From Bacteroidaceae bacterium (lineage in GTDB: Bacteria > Bacteroidota > Bacteroidia > Bacteroidales > Bacteroidaceae), in contig JAFZWM010000030.1 in NCBI GenBank assembly GCA_017617315.1, positions 186,001 to 250,000 of the forward strand: a DNA stretch of 64,000 nt, read 5' to 3'. The position numbers and the translations under genes were made by a program. Within the stretch, counting starts at the first letter, position 1. Each line of letters starts with the position of its first letter. The notes under the pieces were generated by a model. That model was not told where the DNA came from. It ran no database searches and saw only the letters and a list, made by a program, of their open reading frames with translations. Below, piece after piece: positions 41,599-50,983 of the stretch.

Positions 41599-41645
41599 AC
41601 ACACAACCTTGTAGAGCCAATCTATTAAGGTTGTGTGTATTTTTG
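41599..41645 (+). terminator. Terminator of the pyrG-yidC unit
   Basis: ACACACAACCTT and AAGGTTGTGTGT form a perfect 12-bp stem with a 16-nt loop, followed by ATTTTT. Confidence 0.85.
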
Positions 41646-41663
41646 ATACTATAACGTATAAAT

Positions 41664-43841
41664 ATGTATAAAAAATTAGCTCTAACTGTCCTTCTTGGCG
41701 GTCTTGCCATCGGTGCCATGGCACAGCAGCACGACGGCGCAAAGAAAAGACAGCCATTATTGACAGCAATGAAAGCAAAGGACATTAAGGTTGCCGACGG
41801 TCTGATGACTCCCGAAGTGCTTTGGGCTATGGGACGCATCGGCTCTTACGACGTGTCGGAAAAGGCAGGTCTCATTGTCGAGGACGTGACTTACTACAGT
41901 ATTGAGAGGAACAAAAGCCAGCACGTCATCAAAACCATGAAACTCGACGGCTCGGACGTAAAGCAGCTCACTAAATCGGCCATGAGCGAGAGCGACCCTG
42001 TCTTCATTCAGAACGGCACGCGCATCGCCTTCCTTTCTGTCGGAACAAACCGAAAACTTCAAGTCTGGTCTATGAACACAGACGGAAGCAACAAGCAGCA
42101 GATGTCTAACGAAAGTGATGACGTTGAGGGCTTCATCTTCTCGCCAGACGAGACAAAAATCATTCTGATAAAGGAGGTAAAATACGGCAAGAGCACAGCC
42201 GACCGCCATCCCGACCTTGACAAGGCAAGCGGAATGGTGATAGACGACCTGATGTACCGCCATTGGGACGAGACTGTAACAAGCATACCTCACCCGTTCA
42301 TTGCCGAGGTTACAGACGGCAAGATTCACGATGCCAGCGACATTCTTGAAAACGAGCAGTTTGAATGTCCGATGAAGCCATTCGGAGGCATCGAGCAACT
42401 GGCTTGGAGTCCTGACTCAAGAAAGATTGCCTACACCTGCCGCAAAAAGACTGGCTTGGCTTACAGCATATCAACAGATTCTGACATCTATCTCTACGAC
42501 ACAGCCAAGGGGCAGATTACAAACCTATGCAAGCCTGCCGATTACAAAGAGCCAGAGATTGACCCAACAATCTCAATGAAAGAGCAGAAAGTAAATGCTC
42601 AGGGCGAGTTGAATATGGGCTACGACACAAATCCGCAGTTCAGCGCCGACGGCAAGTACATTGCATGGCTCAGCATGGAGCGCAACGGATATGAAAGCGA
42701 CCGTAACAGACTGTGCGTGTACGAGATTGCAACAGGCAAGAAGAGTTTCGTAACAGAGAAATTCGAAAGCGGAGTAGACAACTTTGCATGGCTGCCAGGA
42801 AACAAGAGCCTGTGCTTTACAGGCGTATGGCACGGATGCACAATGCTTTACACCGCCGACCTGAAGGGCAACGTTAAGAAGATTACCGACGGTCAGTTCG
42901 ACCTGAATTCGGTAAAGAGCATAGGAAAGCGTTATCTCTGCAAGCAGCAGAGCATGAAGAATCCGACTGAACTGTTCTGGATTGATGCCAAGGGCAAGAT
43001 GACTCAGGTATCGCACGAGAACGACCACATAATGTCGCAACTCAAGATTGGCGATGTTAAGCCAAGATGGGTTGAGACGGTAGACGGCAAGCAGCTTCAC
43101 AGCTGGGTTATCTACCCTACCGACTTCGACAGCACGAAGAAATATCCGACGCTGCTGTTCTGCGAGGGCGGTCCGCAAAGCCCTGTGAGCCAGTTCTGGA
43201 GCTACCGCTGGAACTTCCAGATAATGGCAGCAAACGGCTACATCATCATAGCACCAAACCGCCGCGGTCTTCCGGGCTTCGGAATGGAATGGCTCGAGGA
43301 AATCAGCACAAACTACGGCGGCAACTGCATGAACGACTATCTTACTGCCATCGACGACCTGTGCAAAGAATCGTATGTAGACAAAGACCGTCTGGGATGC
43401 GTTGGCGCAAGCTTCGGCGGATTCTCTGCCTACTGGCTTGCCGGACATCACAACAAACGTTTCAAGGCGTTTATTGCACACGATGGCTTCTTCAATATGG
43501 AGCAGCAATATCTTGAGACAGAGGAGCTTTGGTTCACAAACTGGGATCTTGGCGGCGCATTCTGGCGCAAGGACAGCGAGGCCGTAAAGAGAAGCTACGC
43601 CCAGTCGCCACACCTCTTCGTCGACAAGTGGGACACTCCTATCCTCTGCATCCACGGCGAGAAGGACTACCGCATCCTTGCATCGCAGGGCATGGCGGCA
43701 TTCAATGCGGCTAAGTTGCGCGGAATCCCTGCCCAGCTTCTGCTCTTCCCCGACGAGAACCACTGGGTTCTGAAACCACAGAACGGCGTTCTCTGGCAGC
43801 GCACATTCTTCGGCTGGCTCGAAAAATGGCTGAAGAAATAA
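41664..43841 (+). CDS. S9-family prolyl-oligopeptidase-like peptidase (dipeptidyl/acylaminoacyl peptidase)
   Basis: 725 aa with a signal peptide (about 1-21, GAMAQQ). A seven-bladed beta-propeller (about 60-440) shows TolB-like repeats such as LAWSPDSRKIAYTCRKK and PQFSADGKYIAWLS. The alpha/beta hydrolase domain carries the catalytic Ser in GASFGGFSA (about 580), Asp in HGEKDYRI (about 671) and His in DENHWVL (about 700). It cleaves short peptides in the periplasm; it resembles the DPP5-type enzymes of Porphyromonas. The POT-type oligopeptide transporter follows after 46 nt, suggesting release of dipeptides followed by uptake. Confidence 0.9.
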   Translation: MYKKLALTVLLGGLAIGAMAQQHDGAKKRQPLLTAMKAKDIKVADGLMTPEVLWAMGRIGSYDVSEKAGLIVEDVTYYSIERNKSQHVIKTMKLDGSDVKQLTKSAMSESDPVFIQNGTRIAFLSVGTNRKLQVWSMNTDGSNKQQMSNESDDVEGFIFSPDETKIILIKEVKYGKSTADRHPDLDKASGMVIDDLMYRHWDETVTSIPHPFIAEVTDGKIHDASDILENEQFECPMKPFGGIEQLAWSPDSRKIAYTCRKKTGLAYSISTDSDIYLYDTAKGQITNLCKPADYKEPEIDPTISMKEQKVNAQGELNMGYDTNPQFSADGKYIAWLSMERNGYESDRNRLCVYEIATGKKSFVTEKFESGVDNFAWLPGNKSLCFTGVWHGCTMLYTADLKGNVKKITDGQFDLNSVKSIGKRYLCKQQSMKNPTELFWIDAKGKMTQVSHENDHIMSQLKIGDVKPRWVETVDGKQLHSWVIYPTDFDSTKKYPTLLFCEGGPQSPVSQFWSYRWNFQIMAANGYIIIAPNRRGLPGFGMEWLEEISTNYGGNCMNDYLTAIDDLCKESYVDKDRLGCVGASFGGFSAYWLAGHHNKRFKAFIAHDGFFNMEQQYLETEELWFTNWDLGGAFWRKDSEAVKRSYAQSPHLFVDKWDTPILCIHGEKDYRILASQGMAAFNAAKLRGIPAQLLLFPDENHWVLKPQNGVLWQRTFFGWLEKWLKK

Positions 43842-43887
43842 AAAACAACATGATTATTAAAAATAAAAAATAGAAAGATTAAATTAA

Positions 43888-45501
43888 ATGGCAAAAAATG
43901 GACACCCTAAAGGCCTGTACCTGTTGTTTGTGACAGAGATGGCCGAGCGCTTCTCTTACTACGGAATGCGCGCCCTGTTTGTACTTTACCTTGTGGCTGC
44001 CTTCTTTAACAGCGCAGACGCAAGTCAGATTTACGGTTCGTACACCGGACTTGTTTACCTTACTCCGCTGCTTGGCGGATACATTGCCGACCGCTATTGG
44101 GGCAACCGCAGAAGCATCATCTTCGGCGGAATGGTGATGGCTCTCGGTCAGTTCCTGATGTTTGCATCAGCATGCTTCGTAAAGCAAAGCATCACAACAG
44201 ATGGCGGCGCAATCGACCCATCTATCGACAACAGTTTCTCTCTGTGGCTGATGTTTGCCGGTCTGGCTGCCCTCATCATCGGTAACGGCTTCTTCAAGCC
44301 AAACATCAGCACGATGGTGGGCGACCTTTACGAGCCAACCGACCACAGAAAGGACTCTGCCTTTACTATATTCTACATGGGTATCAATACCGGTGCGCTC
44401 ATCGCTCCGCTTATCTGCGGTTCGTTGGCAAGCGACGGTAACTGGTTCAATCCGGGTGCGTTCAAGTGGGGATTCTTCTGCGCTGGCGTTGCCATGATTG
44501 TGTCAATCGTTGTGTTCATCTTCGGAAAGGACAGATTCCTGCACACTCCAGAGGGCTTGGCAATCGGTCTTGCTCCATCAAAGAGCGAGCTTCGTCACCA
44601 GAAGGATGCCGAGGCTGCTGAGAAGGCTGCAGAGATGCACGTTGACGAGAACGCAAAGAACTCACCTATCCGTCTTTGGGGCTGCATCCTCGGTGCTGTT
44701 GCTTTGTTTATTCTCTTCTCGCTGAATGTTGAGAACTTCAACGACTACATTTCGGCTGCAATCTATGCAATCTCTATCGCGTTGCCAGTGTTCATCATCA
44801 CCGACCGAGGCCTTACAACCGTTGAGAAGTACCGCATCGGCGTTATCTACATCATCGCCGTGTTCGTAATCTTCTTCTGGAGCGCGTTTGAGCAGGCAGG
44901 CTCATCGCTCACAATCTTTGCCGACCAGCAGTGCGACCGCCACATCGGCAACTGGGAGATGCCAACAACTTGGTTCCAGAGCATCAACCCTATCGTTGTT
45001 GTATGCTTCGCTCCAATTATGGCTACATTGTGGGAGACTCTTGCAAAATACAAACTCGAGCCAGCATCGCCAGTTAAGCAGGCTATCGGCTTGGGACTTT
45101 TGGCAATAGGATATATCGTTATCGCTTACGCTACATCGGGCGTTTCTGACGGTGCAAAGACATCAATGTGGTGGTTGTTTGCCCTCTACTTCATTCACAC
45201 CCTTGGCGAGCTTTCACTCTCTCCTATCGGTCTGTCAATGGTAAACAAGCTGTCTCCTGCGCGCCTTGCATCACTACTGATGGGCGTTTGGTTTATGAGC
45301 AACGCAGCAAGTAACATTCTTGCCGGCAAGCTGGCAACACTTCTTCCTGTTGCAGGCGAGCCAGCCAAGAGTTTCTGCGGAATTCAGATTGAAAACCTTA
45401 CCGACTTCTTCACACTCTTTGCAGTGATGGCTGGCGTAGCATCAATCTTGCTGTTCGCCCTCTGCCCATTGCTCAAGAGAATGATGAAGGGTATAGACTA
45501 A
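43888..45501 (+). CDS. POT/PTR2-family proton-dependent oligopeptide transporter
   Basis: 537 aa MFS protein with about 14 hydrophobic helices. The POT signature TEMAERFSYYGMRALFVLYL at residues about 11-30 contains the ExxER proton-coupling motif, and the helix-5-type motif FYMGINTGALIAPLICG (about 154-170) is also present. It imports di- and tripeptides with protons across the inner membrane. It is 46 nt after the S9 peptidase gene and 23 nt before the DUF1846 gene, so the three may be co-transcribed. Confidence 0.93.
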   Translation: MAKNGHPKGLYLLFVTEMAERFSYYGMRALFVLYLVAAFFNSADASQIYGSYTGLVYLTPLLGGYIADRYWGNRRSIIFGGMVMALGQFLMFASACFVKQSITTDGGAIDPSIDNSFSLWLMFAGLAALIIGNGFFKPNISTMVGDLYEPTDHRKDSAFTIFYMGINTGALIAPLICGSLASDGNWFNPGAFKWGFFCAGVAMIVSIVVFIFGKDRFLHTPEGLAIGLAPSKSELRHQKDAEAAEKAAEMHVDENAKNSPIRLWGCILGAVALFILFSLNVENFNDYISAAIYAISIALPVFIITDRGLTTVEKYRIGVIYIIAVFVIFFWSAFEQAGSSLTIFADQQCDRHIGNWEMPTTWFQSINPIVVVCFAPIMATLWETLAKYKLEPASPVKQAIGLGLLAIGYIVIAYATSGVSDGAKTSMWWLFALYFIHTLGELSLSPIGLSMVNKLSPARLASLLMGVWFMSNAASNILAGKLATLLPVAGEPAKSFCGIQIENLTDFFTLFAVMAGVASILLFALCPLLKRMMKGID

Positions 45502-45524
45502 AATAACACGAAAAACAATCAACT

Positions 45525-46991
45525 ATGAACAGAATAGGATTTGACAACGACAAGTATCTGAAGATACAGTCGGAGCACATAAAAGAGCGCATCGCCAAGT
45601 TCGGCAACAAGCTGTATCTTGAGCTTGGCGGAAAGCTCTTCGATGACCATCACGCAAGCAGAGTGCTGCCGGGTTTCCAGCCCGACAGCAAGCTGCGAAT
45701 GCTGAGTCAGCTTAGCGACACGGCCGAGATTGTAATCGTCATCAGCGCGGTGGATATCGAGAAGAACAAGATGCGCGGCGACCTCGGCATAACTTACGAT
45801 GAGGATGTTCTTCGCCTAAGAAGCGAGTTCCAGAACCGCGGATTCCTTGTAAGCTCGGTAGTCATCACCCACTACAACGGACAGAGCAGCGCCGACGCTT
45901 ACCGCGCACGTCTTGAGCGCATGGGCATAAAGGCTTACTTCCACTACACCATAGAGGGCTATCCTCACAACGTGGCGCTCATCGACTCTGACGAGGGATT
46001 CGGCAAGAACGACTATGTTGAGACAACGCGTCCGCTTGTTATTGTTACGGCTCCCGGTCCGGGTTCGGGCAAGATGGCGGTCTGCCTTAGTCAGCTCTAC
46101 AACGAGCACAAGCGCAATATCGAGGCTGGATATGCCAAGTTCGAGACCTTCCCGGTATGGAGCTTGCCGCTGAACCATCCTGTAAATATCGCCTACGAGG
46201 CTGCAACGGCCGATTTGAACGACATCAACATGATCGACCCGTTCCATCTTGAGGCATACAACAAGATTGCCATCAACTACAACCGCGACATCGAAATCTT
46301 CCCTGTCCTTAACGCTTTGTTCGAGGGCATCTACGGCGAGAATCCTTACAAGAGTCCTACCGACATGGGCGTAAATATGGTTGGCTTCTGCATCCGCGAC
46401 GACGATGCTTGCCAAGAGGCTGCCAAGGACGAGATTATCCGCCGATACTACACCGCCCTGAACCAGCTTGCAAGCGGCGCATGCAACGATAACGAGGTGT
46501 CGAAAATCAAGCTTCTGTTCAATCAGGCAAAGATTAGCACCGACTATCGCAAAACGACCGTTGCGGCACGCCAGCGCAAGGAGCAGAACGGCAAGCCATC
46601 GGCTGCCATCGAGCTTAACGACGGCACAATAATCACAGCCGAGCAGAGCGAACTGTTAGGTCCGAGTGCCGCGCTCATTCTAAATTGTACCAAGTATCTG
46701 GCAGGCATCAATCACGAGGTTAAGCTCATTCCGCAGAACATGATTGAGCCTATACAGAAGACCAAGACCGAATACTTGGGAAGCAAGAATCCGCGTCTGC
46801 ACACCGACGAGGTGCTCGTTGCGCTATCGGTTCTGAGCCAGCACGACGACAACTGCCGAAAGGCTCTGGAAAAGCTTCCTGAGCTGCGTGGCTGTCAGGT
46901 TCACTGCACGGTGATGCTGAGCGAGGTTGACCGCAAGATTTTCAAGAAGTTGGGCGTTGGTTTGAGCTGCGACCCGGCAAAGAAAAAATAG
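45525..46991 (+). CDS. DUF1846-family protein
   Basis: 488 aa, the usual length for DUF1846 (about 490-500). The start MNRIGFDNDKYLKIQSEHI, the segment HHASRVLPGFQPDSKL (about 41-57), TTRPLVIVTAPGPGSGKMAVCLSQLYNEH (about 167-195, P-loop-like) and the C-terminal KAKTEYLGS-like and LPELRGCQVHCTVMLSEVDRKIFKKLGV blocks are family hallmarks. Cytosolic; structures exist but the function is unproven as far as I know. It appears to be the last gene of the peptidase-POT-DUF1846 run and ends at a strong terminator. Confidence 0.85.
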   Translation: MNRIGFDNDKYLKIQSEHIKERIAKFGNKLYLELGGKLFDDHHASRVLPGFQPDSKLRMLSQLSDTAEIVIVISAVDIEKNKMRGDLGITYDEDVLRLRSEFQNRGFLVSSVVITHYNGQSSADAYRARLERMGIKAYFHYTIEGYPHNVALIDSDEGFGKNDYVETTRPLVIVTAPGPGSGKMAVCLSQLYNEHKRNIEAGYAKFETFPVWSLPLNHPVNIAYEAATADLNDINMIDPFHLEAYNKIAINYNRDIEIFPVLNALFEGIYGENPYKSPTDMGVNMVGFCIRDDDACQEAAKDEIIRRYYTALNQLASGACNDNEVSKIKLLFNQAKISTDYRKTTVAARQRKEQNGKPSAAIELNDGTIITAEQSELLGPSAALILNCTKYLAGINHEVKLIPQNMIEPIQKTKTEYLGSKNPRLHTDEVLVALSVLSQHDDNCRKALEKLPELRGCQVHCTVMLSEVDRKIFKKLGVGLSCDPAKKK

Positions 46992-47012
46992 TTTTCACAG
47001 AAAAACGAGAAT

Positions 47013-47062
47013 AAAAAAACTCGCAACCGCCGTTTCCCGGATTGGTTGCGAGTTTTTTTATT
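47013..47062 (+). terminator. Terminator of the DUF1846 gene
   Basis: AAAAAAACTCGCAACC and GGTTGCGAGTTTTTTT form a perfect 16-bp stem with a T-run. Confidence 0.9.
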
Positions 47063-47153
47063 GCCCAACAAAGCTATTCTTGTAAATATTTTGTTACGGC
47101 ATTCTTCAAATCCTCTTGGAATGAATATTAGTTTTACGAAATTAACATAGAGA

Positions 47154-47190
47154 AAGGACGGCTGTCCAAAGGCAAACCGTCCTTATTTTT
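47154..47190. terminator. Second hairpin, near the end of the DUF3127 gene
   Basis: AAGGACGG and CCGTCCTT form an 8-bp stem with a 15-nt loop, with a better T-run on the plus strand. It lies 13 nt after the DUF3127 stop (minus strand), so it may act both ways. Confidence 0.6.
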
Positions 47191-47202
47191 CCTTGCTCGA
47201 AA

Positions 47203-47613
47203 TTAGAAAGGAAGGTCTGACGACTCGTCTGAAGCAAGCGGAGCGGCAGCTGGTGCAGCCGGCGCACTTGCTACAGGGGCAACCGGAGGAACCTCGGCTC
47301 CGTAAGCGGCAGCAGGCATAACGCCCGGCGCAGCCTGAACCGCTGGAGTTACTCTCCATGCGCGGATACTGTTGAACCAGCGGCCCTGATATTCTCTTGC
47401 GTCAATATCGAACGAAACTGTCAAATCCTGTCCTACCTGAATATTGAATTGTGCAATTTTGTCTGCTCCAAAAACGCTGAAACACATGCGGCGAGGATAC
47501 TGTGAAGTTACGCTGTCCTCAATAACATATTCCTGAACCGTCCAGTTGTTTCCGTTTGCAGAAGTACCGCTTCTCTGTGGAAGCACGTGTGTAATTTTTC
47601 CTGTGAAATCCAT
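47203..47613 (-). CDS. DUF3127 single-strand-DNA-binding-like protein
   Basis: 136 aa from ATG 47613; the frame is open further upstream but the -7 box at 47648-47655 excludes those codons. MDFTGKITHVLP, NWTVQEYVIEDS, RRMCFSVFGADKIAQF and LTVSFDIDAREYQGRWFNSIRAWRV give an OB-fold like SSB and define DUF3127. The tail is a long Ala/Pro linker ending DESSDLPF, an acidic-hydrophobic C-terminus like that of SSB (DDIPF), which in SSB recruits repair enzymes. The gene diverges from dnaN, which suggests a DNA-replication or repair role. It is probably not the main SSB. Confidence 0.83.
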   Translation of the reverse strand: MDFTGKITHVLPQRSGTSANGNNWTVQEYVIEDSVTSQYPRRMCFSVFGADKIAQFNIQVGQDLTVSFDIDAREYQGRWFNSIRAWRVTPAVQAAPGVMPAAAYGAEVPPVAPVASAPAAPAAAPLASDESSDLPF

Positions 47614-47647
47614 ATATAATATTATTATTTCATTTTTGAAATGTCTG

Positions 47648-47655
47648 CAAAAGTA
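47648..47655 (-). promoter_or_regulatory. -7 box of the DUF3127 gene
   Basis: TACTTTTG on the minus strand, 34 nt before ATG 47613. Confidence 0.6.
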
Positions 47656-47728
47656 ACACTTTTTTTTAGTTGAAAGCATTCGCTCAAACATTTTTTTGAA
47701 AAATAACTTTTCTCTCAAAATTAATTCT

Positions 47729-47736
47729 TAACTTTG
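47729..47736 (+). promoter_or_regulatory. -7 box of the dnaN unit
   Basis: TAACTTTG, 36 nt before the dnaN ATG. Confidence 0.6.
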
Positions 47737-47772
47737 CGCTCATTAACTTAATCTTTAAAACAAAAACGAAGT

Positions 47773-48900
47773 ATGAATTTCATAGTTTCAAGCAGTGTAC
47801 TTAACGAGCACTTGCAGGCAATAGGACGTGTTATCGGCTCAAAGAGCTCAATCTCTATTCTCGAGTGCTTCTTATTCGAGGTCGAGAACGACACACTTAC
47901 AGTAACAGCTTCAGATACCGAGACAACCCTCATAACAAAAGTTCCTGTAACAGATTTGGACGAGAAAGGCAAGTTCGCCATCACGGCAAAGACTCTTCTT
48001 GACGCTATGAAGGAGATTCCAGAACAGCCAATCTCATTCAAGGTTGACACAACAACCCTGAGCCTAGAAATCGGCTACCAGAACGGCGTTTACAAGTTCA
48101 TGGCACAGAATGCCGACGAGTATCCAAAGAGCGCAGAGATGAACGGCACATCTATCGTAAGCTTCAACATCGCAGCCGACAACCTGCTTTCTGGCATCAC
48201 CAAGACCATCTTCGCAACTGCCAACGACGAGTTGCGCCATGTGATGAACGGAATCTACTTCGACATCGAAACCGACAAGATTACGCTCGTGGCATCTGAC
48301 GGACACAAGCTTGTAAGATGCGTATATCCAGAATACAAGGATAACGAGAAATCGGCCTTCATCCTTCCGCAGAAGCCGGCAAACTTGCTGAAGAACATCC
48401 TCGGAAAGGAAAGCGGCGACGTTAGCGTACAGTTCGATGACAAGAACGCTTTGTTCCTGCTCGAGAACTACTCTATCATGTGCCGTCTGATTGAGGGTCA
48501 TTTCCCTAACTACAACGCAGTTATCCCAACTGACAATCCATTCTGCGCAACAATCGACCGCCAGCAGATGATTTGCGCCCTCCGCCGCGTGCTTATCTTC
48601 AGCGAGAAGACATCATCGCTCGTAAAGCTCGAGTTCGGCAACGACAGCATCAACATCTCTGGTCAGGACTACGATTTCTCAACATCTGCCGAGGAGAAAC
48701 TTCCTTGCAGCTATACAGACAGTCCGCTAAGCATCGGTTTCAAGGGAACTCTGCTTCGCGAGATTCTCGACAACATGAACGGTCAGGACATTCTGTTCCA
48801 GCTTAACAACCCATCGCGTCCGGGCATCATCGTTCCTGCCGAGCAGAACGAGAAGGAACAGGTTTTGATGCTGCTCATGCCAATGATGCTTAACGACTAA
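47773..48900 (+). CDS. dnaN: DNA polymerase III beta subunit (sliding clamp)
   Basis: 375 aa in three repeated clamp domains, starting MNFIVSSSVLNEHLQAIGRVIG. Typical blocks: TASDTETTLITKVPV, NGIYFDIETDKITLVASDGHKLVRCVYP, SIMCRLIEGHFPNYNAVIP and the C-terminal FLQLNNPSRPGIIVP-type segment before MLLMPMMLND. The clamp encircles DNA and tethers polymerases and repair enzymes. In Bacteroidetes dnaN is usually away from dnaA, and no dnaA or origin-like box cluster is seen here. First gene of a long run with the exonuclease 12 nt downstream. Confidence 0.97.
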   Translation: MNFIVSSSVLNEHLQAIGRVIGSKSSISILECFLFEVENDTLTVTASDTETTLITKVPVTDLDEKGKFAITAKTLLDAMKEIPEQPISFKVDTTTLSLEIGYQNGVYKFMAQNADEYPKSAEMNGTSIVSFNIAADNLLSGITKTIFATANDELRHVMNGIYFDIETDKITLVASDGHKLVRCVYPEYKDNEKSAFILPQKPANLLKNILGKESGDVSVQFDDKNALFLLENYSIMCRLIEGHFPNYNAVIPTDNPFCATIDRQQMICALRRVLIFSEKTSSLVKLEFGNDSINISGQDYDFSTSAEEKLPCSYTDSPLSIGFKGTLLREILDNMNGQDILFQLNNPSRPGIIVPAEQNEKEQVLMLLMPMMLND

Positions 48901-48912
48901 TACGCGGGCACA

Positions 48913-49776
48913 ATGAAACTGAATCTTAAACGTCCACTCGTATTCTTCGACCTCGAGACAACAGGCGTAAACCTGATGAAGGACCGCATCGTTGAAATAA
49001 GTTGCATAAAGATTATGCCTAACGGCGACGAAGAGCGAAAGGTGCGCCGAATAAGACCAACCGAGGCCTATTTCGACAGCGCCACACAGATGATGCAAGA
49101 GCGGACAATGCACATTCCAGAGGCTTCGACAGCCATTCACGGCATCACCGACGAGGACGTGAAAGACTGTCCTACATTCAGACAACTGGCAAAAGGCTTG
49201 GCAGAATACATAAAGGGCTGCGACTTGGCAGGATTCAACTCGAACAAGTTCGACATTCCGATGCTTGCCGAGGAATTCTACCGCGTGGGCATCGACATTG
49301 ACCTTAGCAAGCGCAACTTCGTAGACGTGCAGAACATCTACCACAAACTTGAGCGCCGCACACTCGTTGCAGCCTACAAGTTCTACTGCGGAGGCGACCT
49401 CGAGAACGACGGCGTAACGCTCGAAAACGGCGAAAAGGTTGTGGCTCACAGCGCACTTGCCGACACCATCGCAACCTACGAGGTTCTGAAGGCCCAGCTC
49501 GACAAATATCCCGACGAACTGCAAAACGACATCGAGAAACTTGCCGATTTCAGCAAGATGAACGACAACGTAGACCTTGCAGGACGATTCGTGTACAACG
49601 AGAACAAGGTTCCGACTGTGAACTTCGGAAAATACAAGGGCGAAAGCATCTTCAACGTATTTGCCAAAGACCCAGCGTACTACGACTGGATGCAGCGCGG
49701 CGATTTTCCGCAGGAAACAAAACATGTGCTCACACGCCTGCTGTTAGAGTTCAAGGAGGCGCAAAAAACAAAATAA
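48913..49776 (+). CDS. 3'-5' DEDD exonuclease (DnaQ/epsilon-like)
   Basis: 287 aa. Exo I is FFDLETTGV (about 11-19), exo II is CDLAGFNSNKFDIPMLAEEF (about 98-117), and exo III has the H-x4-D pattern in AHSALADTIATYEVL (about 180-194), giving a DEDDh site. A C-terminal part (VPTVNFGKYKGESIFNVFAKDPAYYDWM) looks like the extra domain common in Bacteroidetes homologues. It may be the proofreading subunit or a stand-alone repair exonuclease; the position right after dnaN supports a link with replication. One nucleotide separates it from coaBC. Confidence 0.88.
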   Translation: MKLNLKRPLVFFDLETTGVNLMKDRIVEISCIKIMPNGDEERKVRRIRPTEAYFDSATQMMQERTMHIPEASTAIHGITDEDVKDCPTFRQLAKGLAEYIKGCDLAGFNSNKFDIPMLAEEFYRVGIDIDLSKRNFVDVQNIYHKLERRTLVAAYKFYCGGDLENDGVTLENGEKVVAHSALADTIATYEVLKAQLDKYPDELQNDIEKLADFSKMNDNVDLAGRFVYNENKVPTVNFGKYKGESIFNVFAKDPAYYDWMQRGDFPQETKHVLTRLLLEFKEAQKTK

Positions 49777-49777
49777 T

Positions 49778-50983
49778 ATGCTTAAAGGAAAGAAGATTGT
49801 ACTGGGCATAACGGGCAGCATTGCCGCCTACAAGGCTTGCTACATTATCAGAGGTCTGATAAAGAAAGGTGCTGAGGTGCAGGTTGTTATTACACCTGCC
49901 GGAAAGGAGTTCATCACTCCAATCACGCTGTCGGCACTGACAAGCAAGCCCGTCGTGAGCGAATTCTTCTCGCAGCGCGACGGAACATGGAACAGCCACG
50001 TTGACCTTGGTCTGTGGGCTGACGCAATGCTCATCGCTCCGGCAACGGCATCTACCATCGGCAAGATGGCAAACGGCATTGCCGACAACATGCTCATAAC
50101 CACATATCTTTCGATGAAAGCGCCTGTTTTTGTTGCGCCGGCAATGGATCTCGACATGTTCGCCCATCCATCAACCCAGAAGAATCTGAAGACGCTCGAA
50201 AGCTACGGCAACACAATCATCGAGCCGGCATCGGGCGAACTGGCAAGCCATCTTGTTGGCAAAGGCCGAATGGAAGAGCCTGAGAACATCATCGCCCGAC
50301 TTGAAGAATTCTTCGCCGCAAAATCAAATCTCAGCGGAAAGAAAATTCTGATAACCGCCGGTCCGACATACGAAAAGATAGACCCCGTGCGTTTTATAGG
50401 CAACTACTCTTCGGGAAAAATGGGATTCGCCCTTGCCGAGGAATGTGCCGCAAGAGGCGCGCAGGTTGAACTGATAGCCGGTCCGGTAACGCTGGGCGTC
50501 AAGCACCCGAACATCAACAGAATAGATGTTGAGTCGGCTCAGGAGATGTACGAGGCTGCAAACAGCCGCTTTGCCGACTGCGACGCCGGAATTCTCTGCG
50601 CCGCCGTTGCCGACTTTACTCCGGCAACGAGAGCCGAACAGAAGATAAAGCGTCATGGCGACGATCTCGTGCTTCAGCTAAAGCCTACGCAAGACATCGC
50701 CGCATCGCTCGGCAAGCAGAAAAGGCAGAATCAGGTTCTGGTTGGCTTTGCACTCGAGACAAACGACGAGATGCAAAACGCTCAGGGCAAACTTCAGCGA
50801 AAAAACTTCGATTTCATCGTAATGAACTCGCTGCAAGACAAAGGCGCAGGCTTCAGGGTTGATACCAACAAGATTACGATAATCTCGGCACAAGGCTCAA
50901 CGCCCTATCCGCTGAAAAGCAAGGGCGAGGTTGCGTGCGACATCATCAACAATCTCGAAGAGGTCTTGAAAAACAAAGAATGA
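49778..50983 (+). CDS. coaBC: Bifunctional phosphopantothenoylcysteine decarboxylase/phosphopantothenate-cysteine ligase
   Basis: 401 aa. The CoaC half (1-185) has KKIVLGITGSIAAYKAC, the FMN-binding PASANT-like motif APATASTIGKMANGIADN and the substrate-clamp PAMDLDMF. The CoaB half (190-401) starts KILITAGPTYEKIDPVRFIGNYSSGKMG and includes AAVADFTP and KIKRHGDDLVLQLKPTQDI. Together they convert 4'-phosphopantothenate to 4'-phosphopantetheine for coenzyme A. The stop overlaps the DUF4835 start (ATGA), so translation is coupled. The coaBC-DUF4835-recN order is common in Bacteroidetes in my recollection. Confidence 0.96.
   Translation: MLKGKKIVLGITGSIAAYKACYIIRGLIKKGAEVQVVITPAGKEFITPITLSALTSKPVVSEFFSQRDGTWNSHVDLGLWADAMLIAPATASTIGKMANGIADNMLITTYLSMKAPVFVAPAMDLDMFAHPSTQKNLKTLESYGNTIIEPASGELASHLVGKGRMEEPENIIARLEEFFAAKSNLSGKKILITAGPTYEKIDPVRFIGNYSSGKMGFALAEECAARGAQVELIAGPVTLGVKHPNINRIDVESAQEMYEAANSRFADCDAGILCAAVADFTPATRAEQKIKRHGDDLVLQLKPTQDIAASLGKQKRQNQVLVGFALETNDEMQNAQGKLQRKNFDFIVMNSLQDKGAGFRVDTNKITIISAQGSTPYPLKSKGEVACDIINNLEEVLKNKE

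Noticed and set aside
42573-43763. 396-codon minus-strand open frame inside the S9 peptidase
   Set aside because: Antisense shadow; the plus-strand frame carries the intact catalytic triad.
47701-47772. Replication origin near dnaN
   Set aside because: No dnaA gene, no cluster of DnaA boxes and no repeat structure are seen; dnaN is preceded only by a normal promoter.
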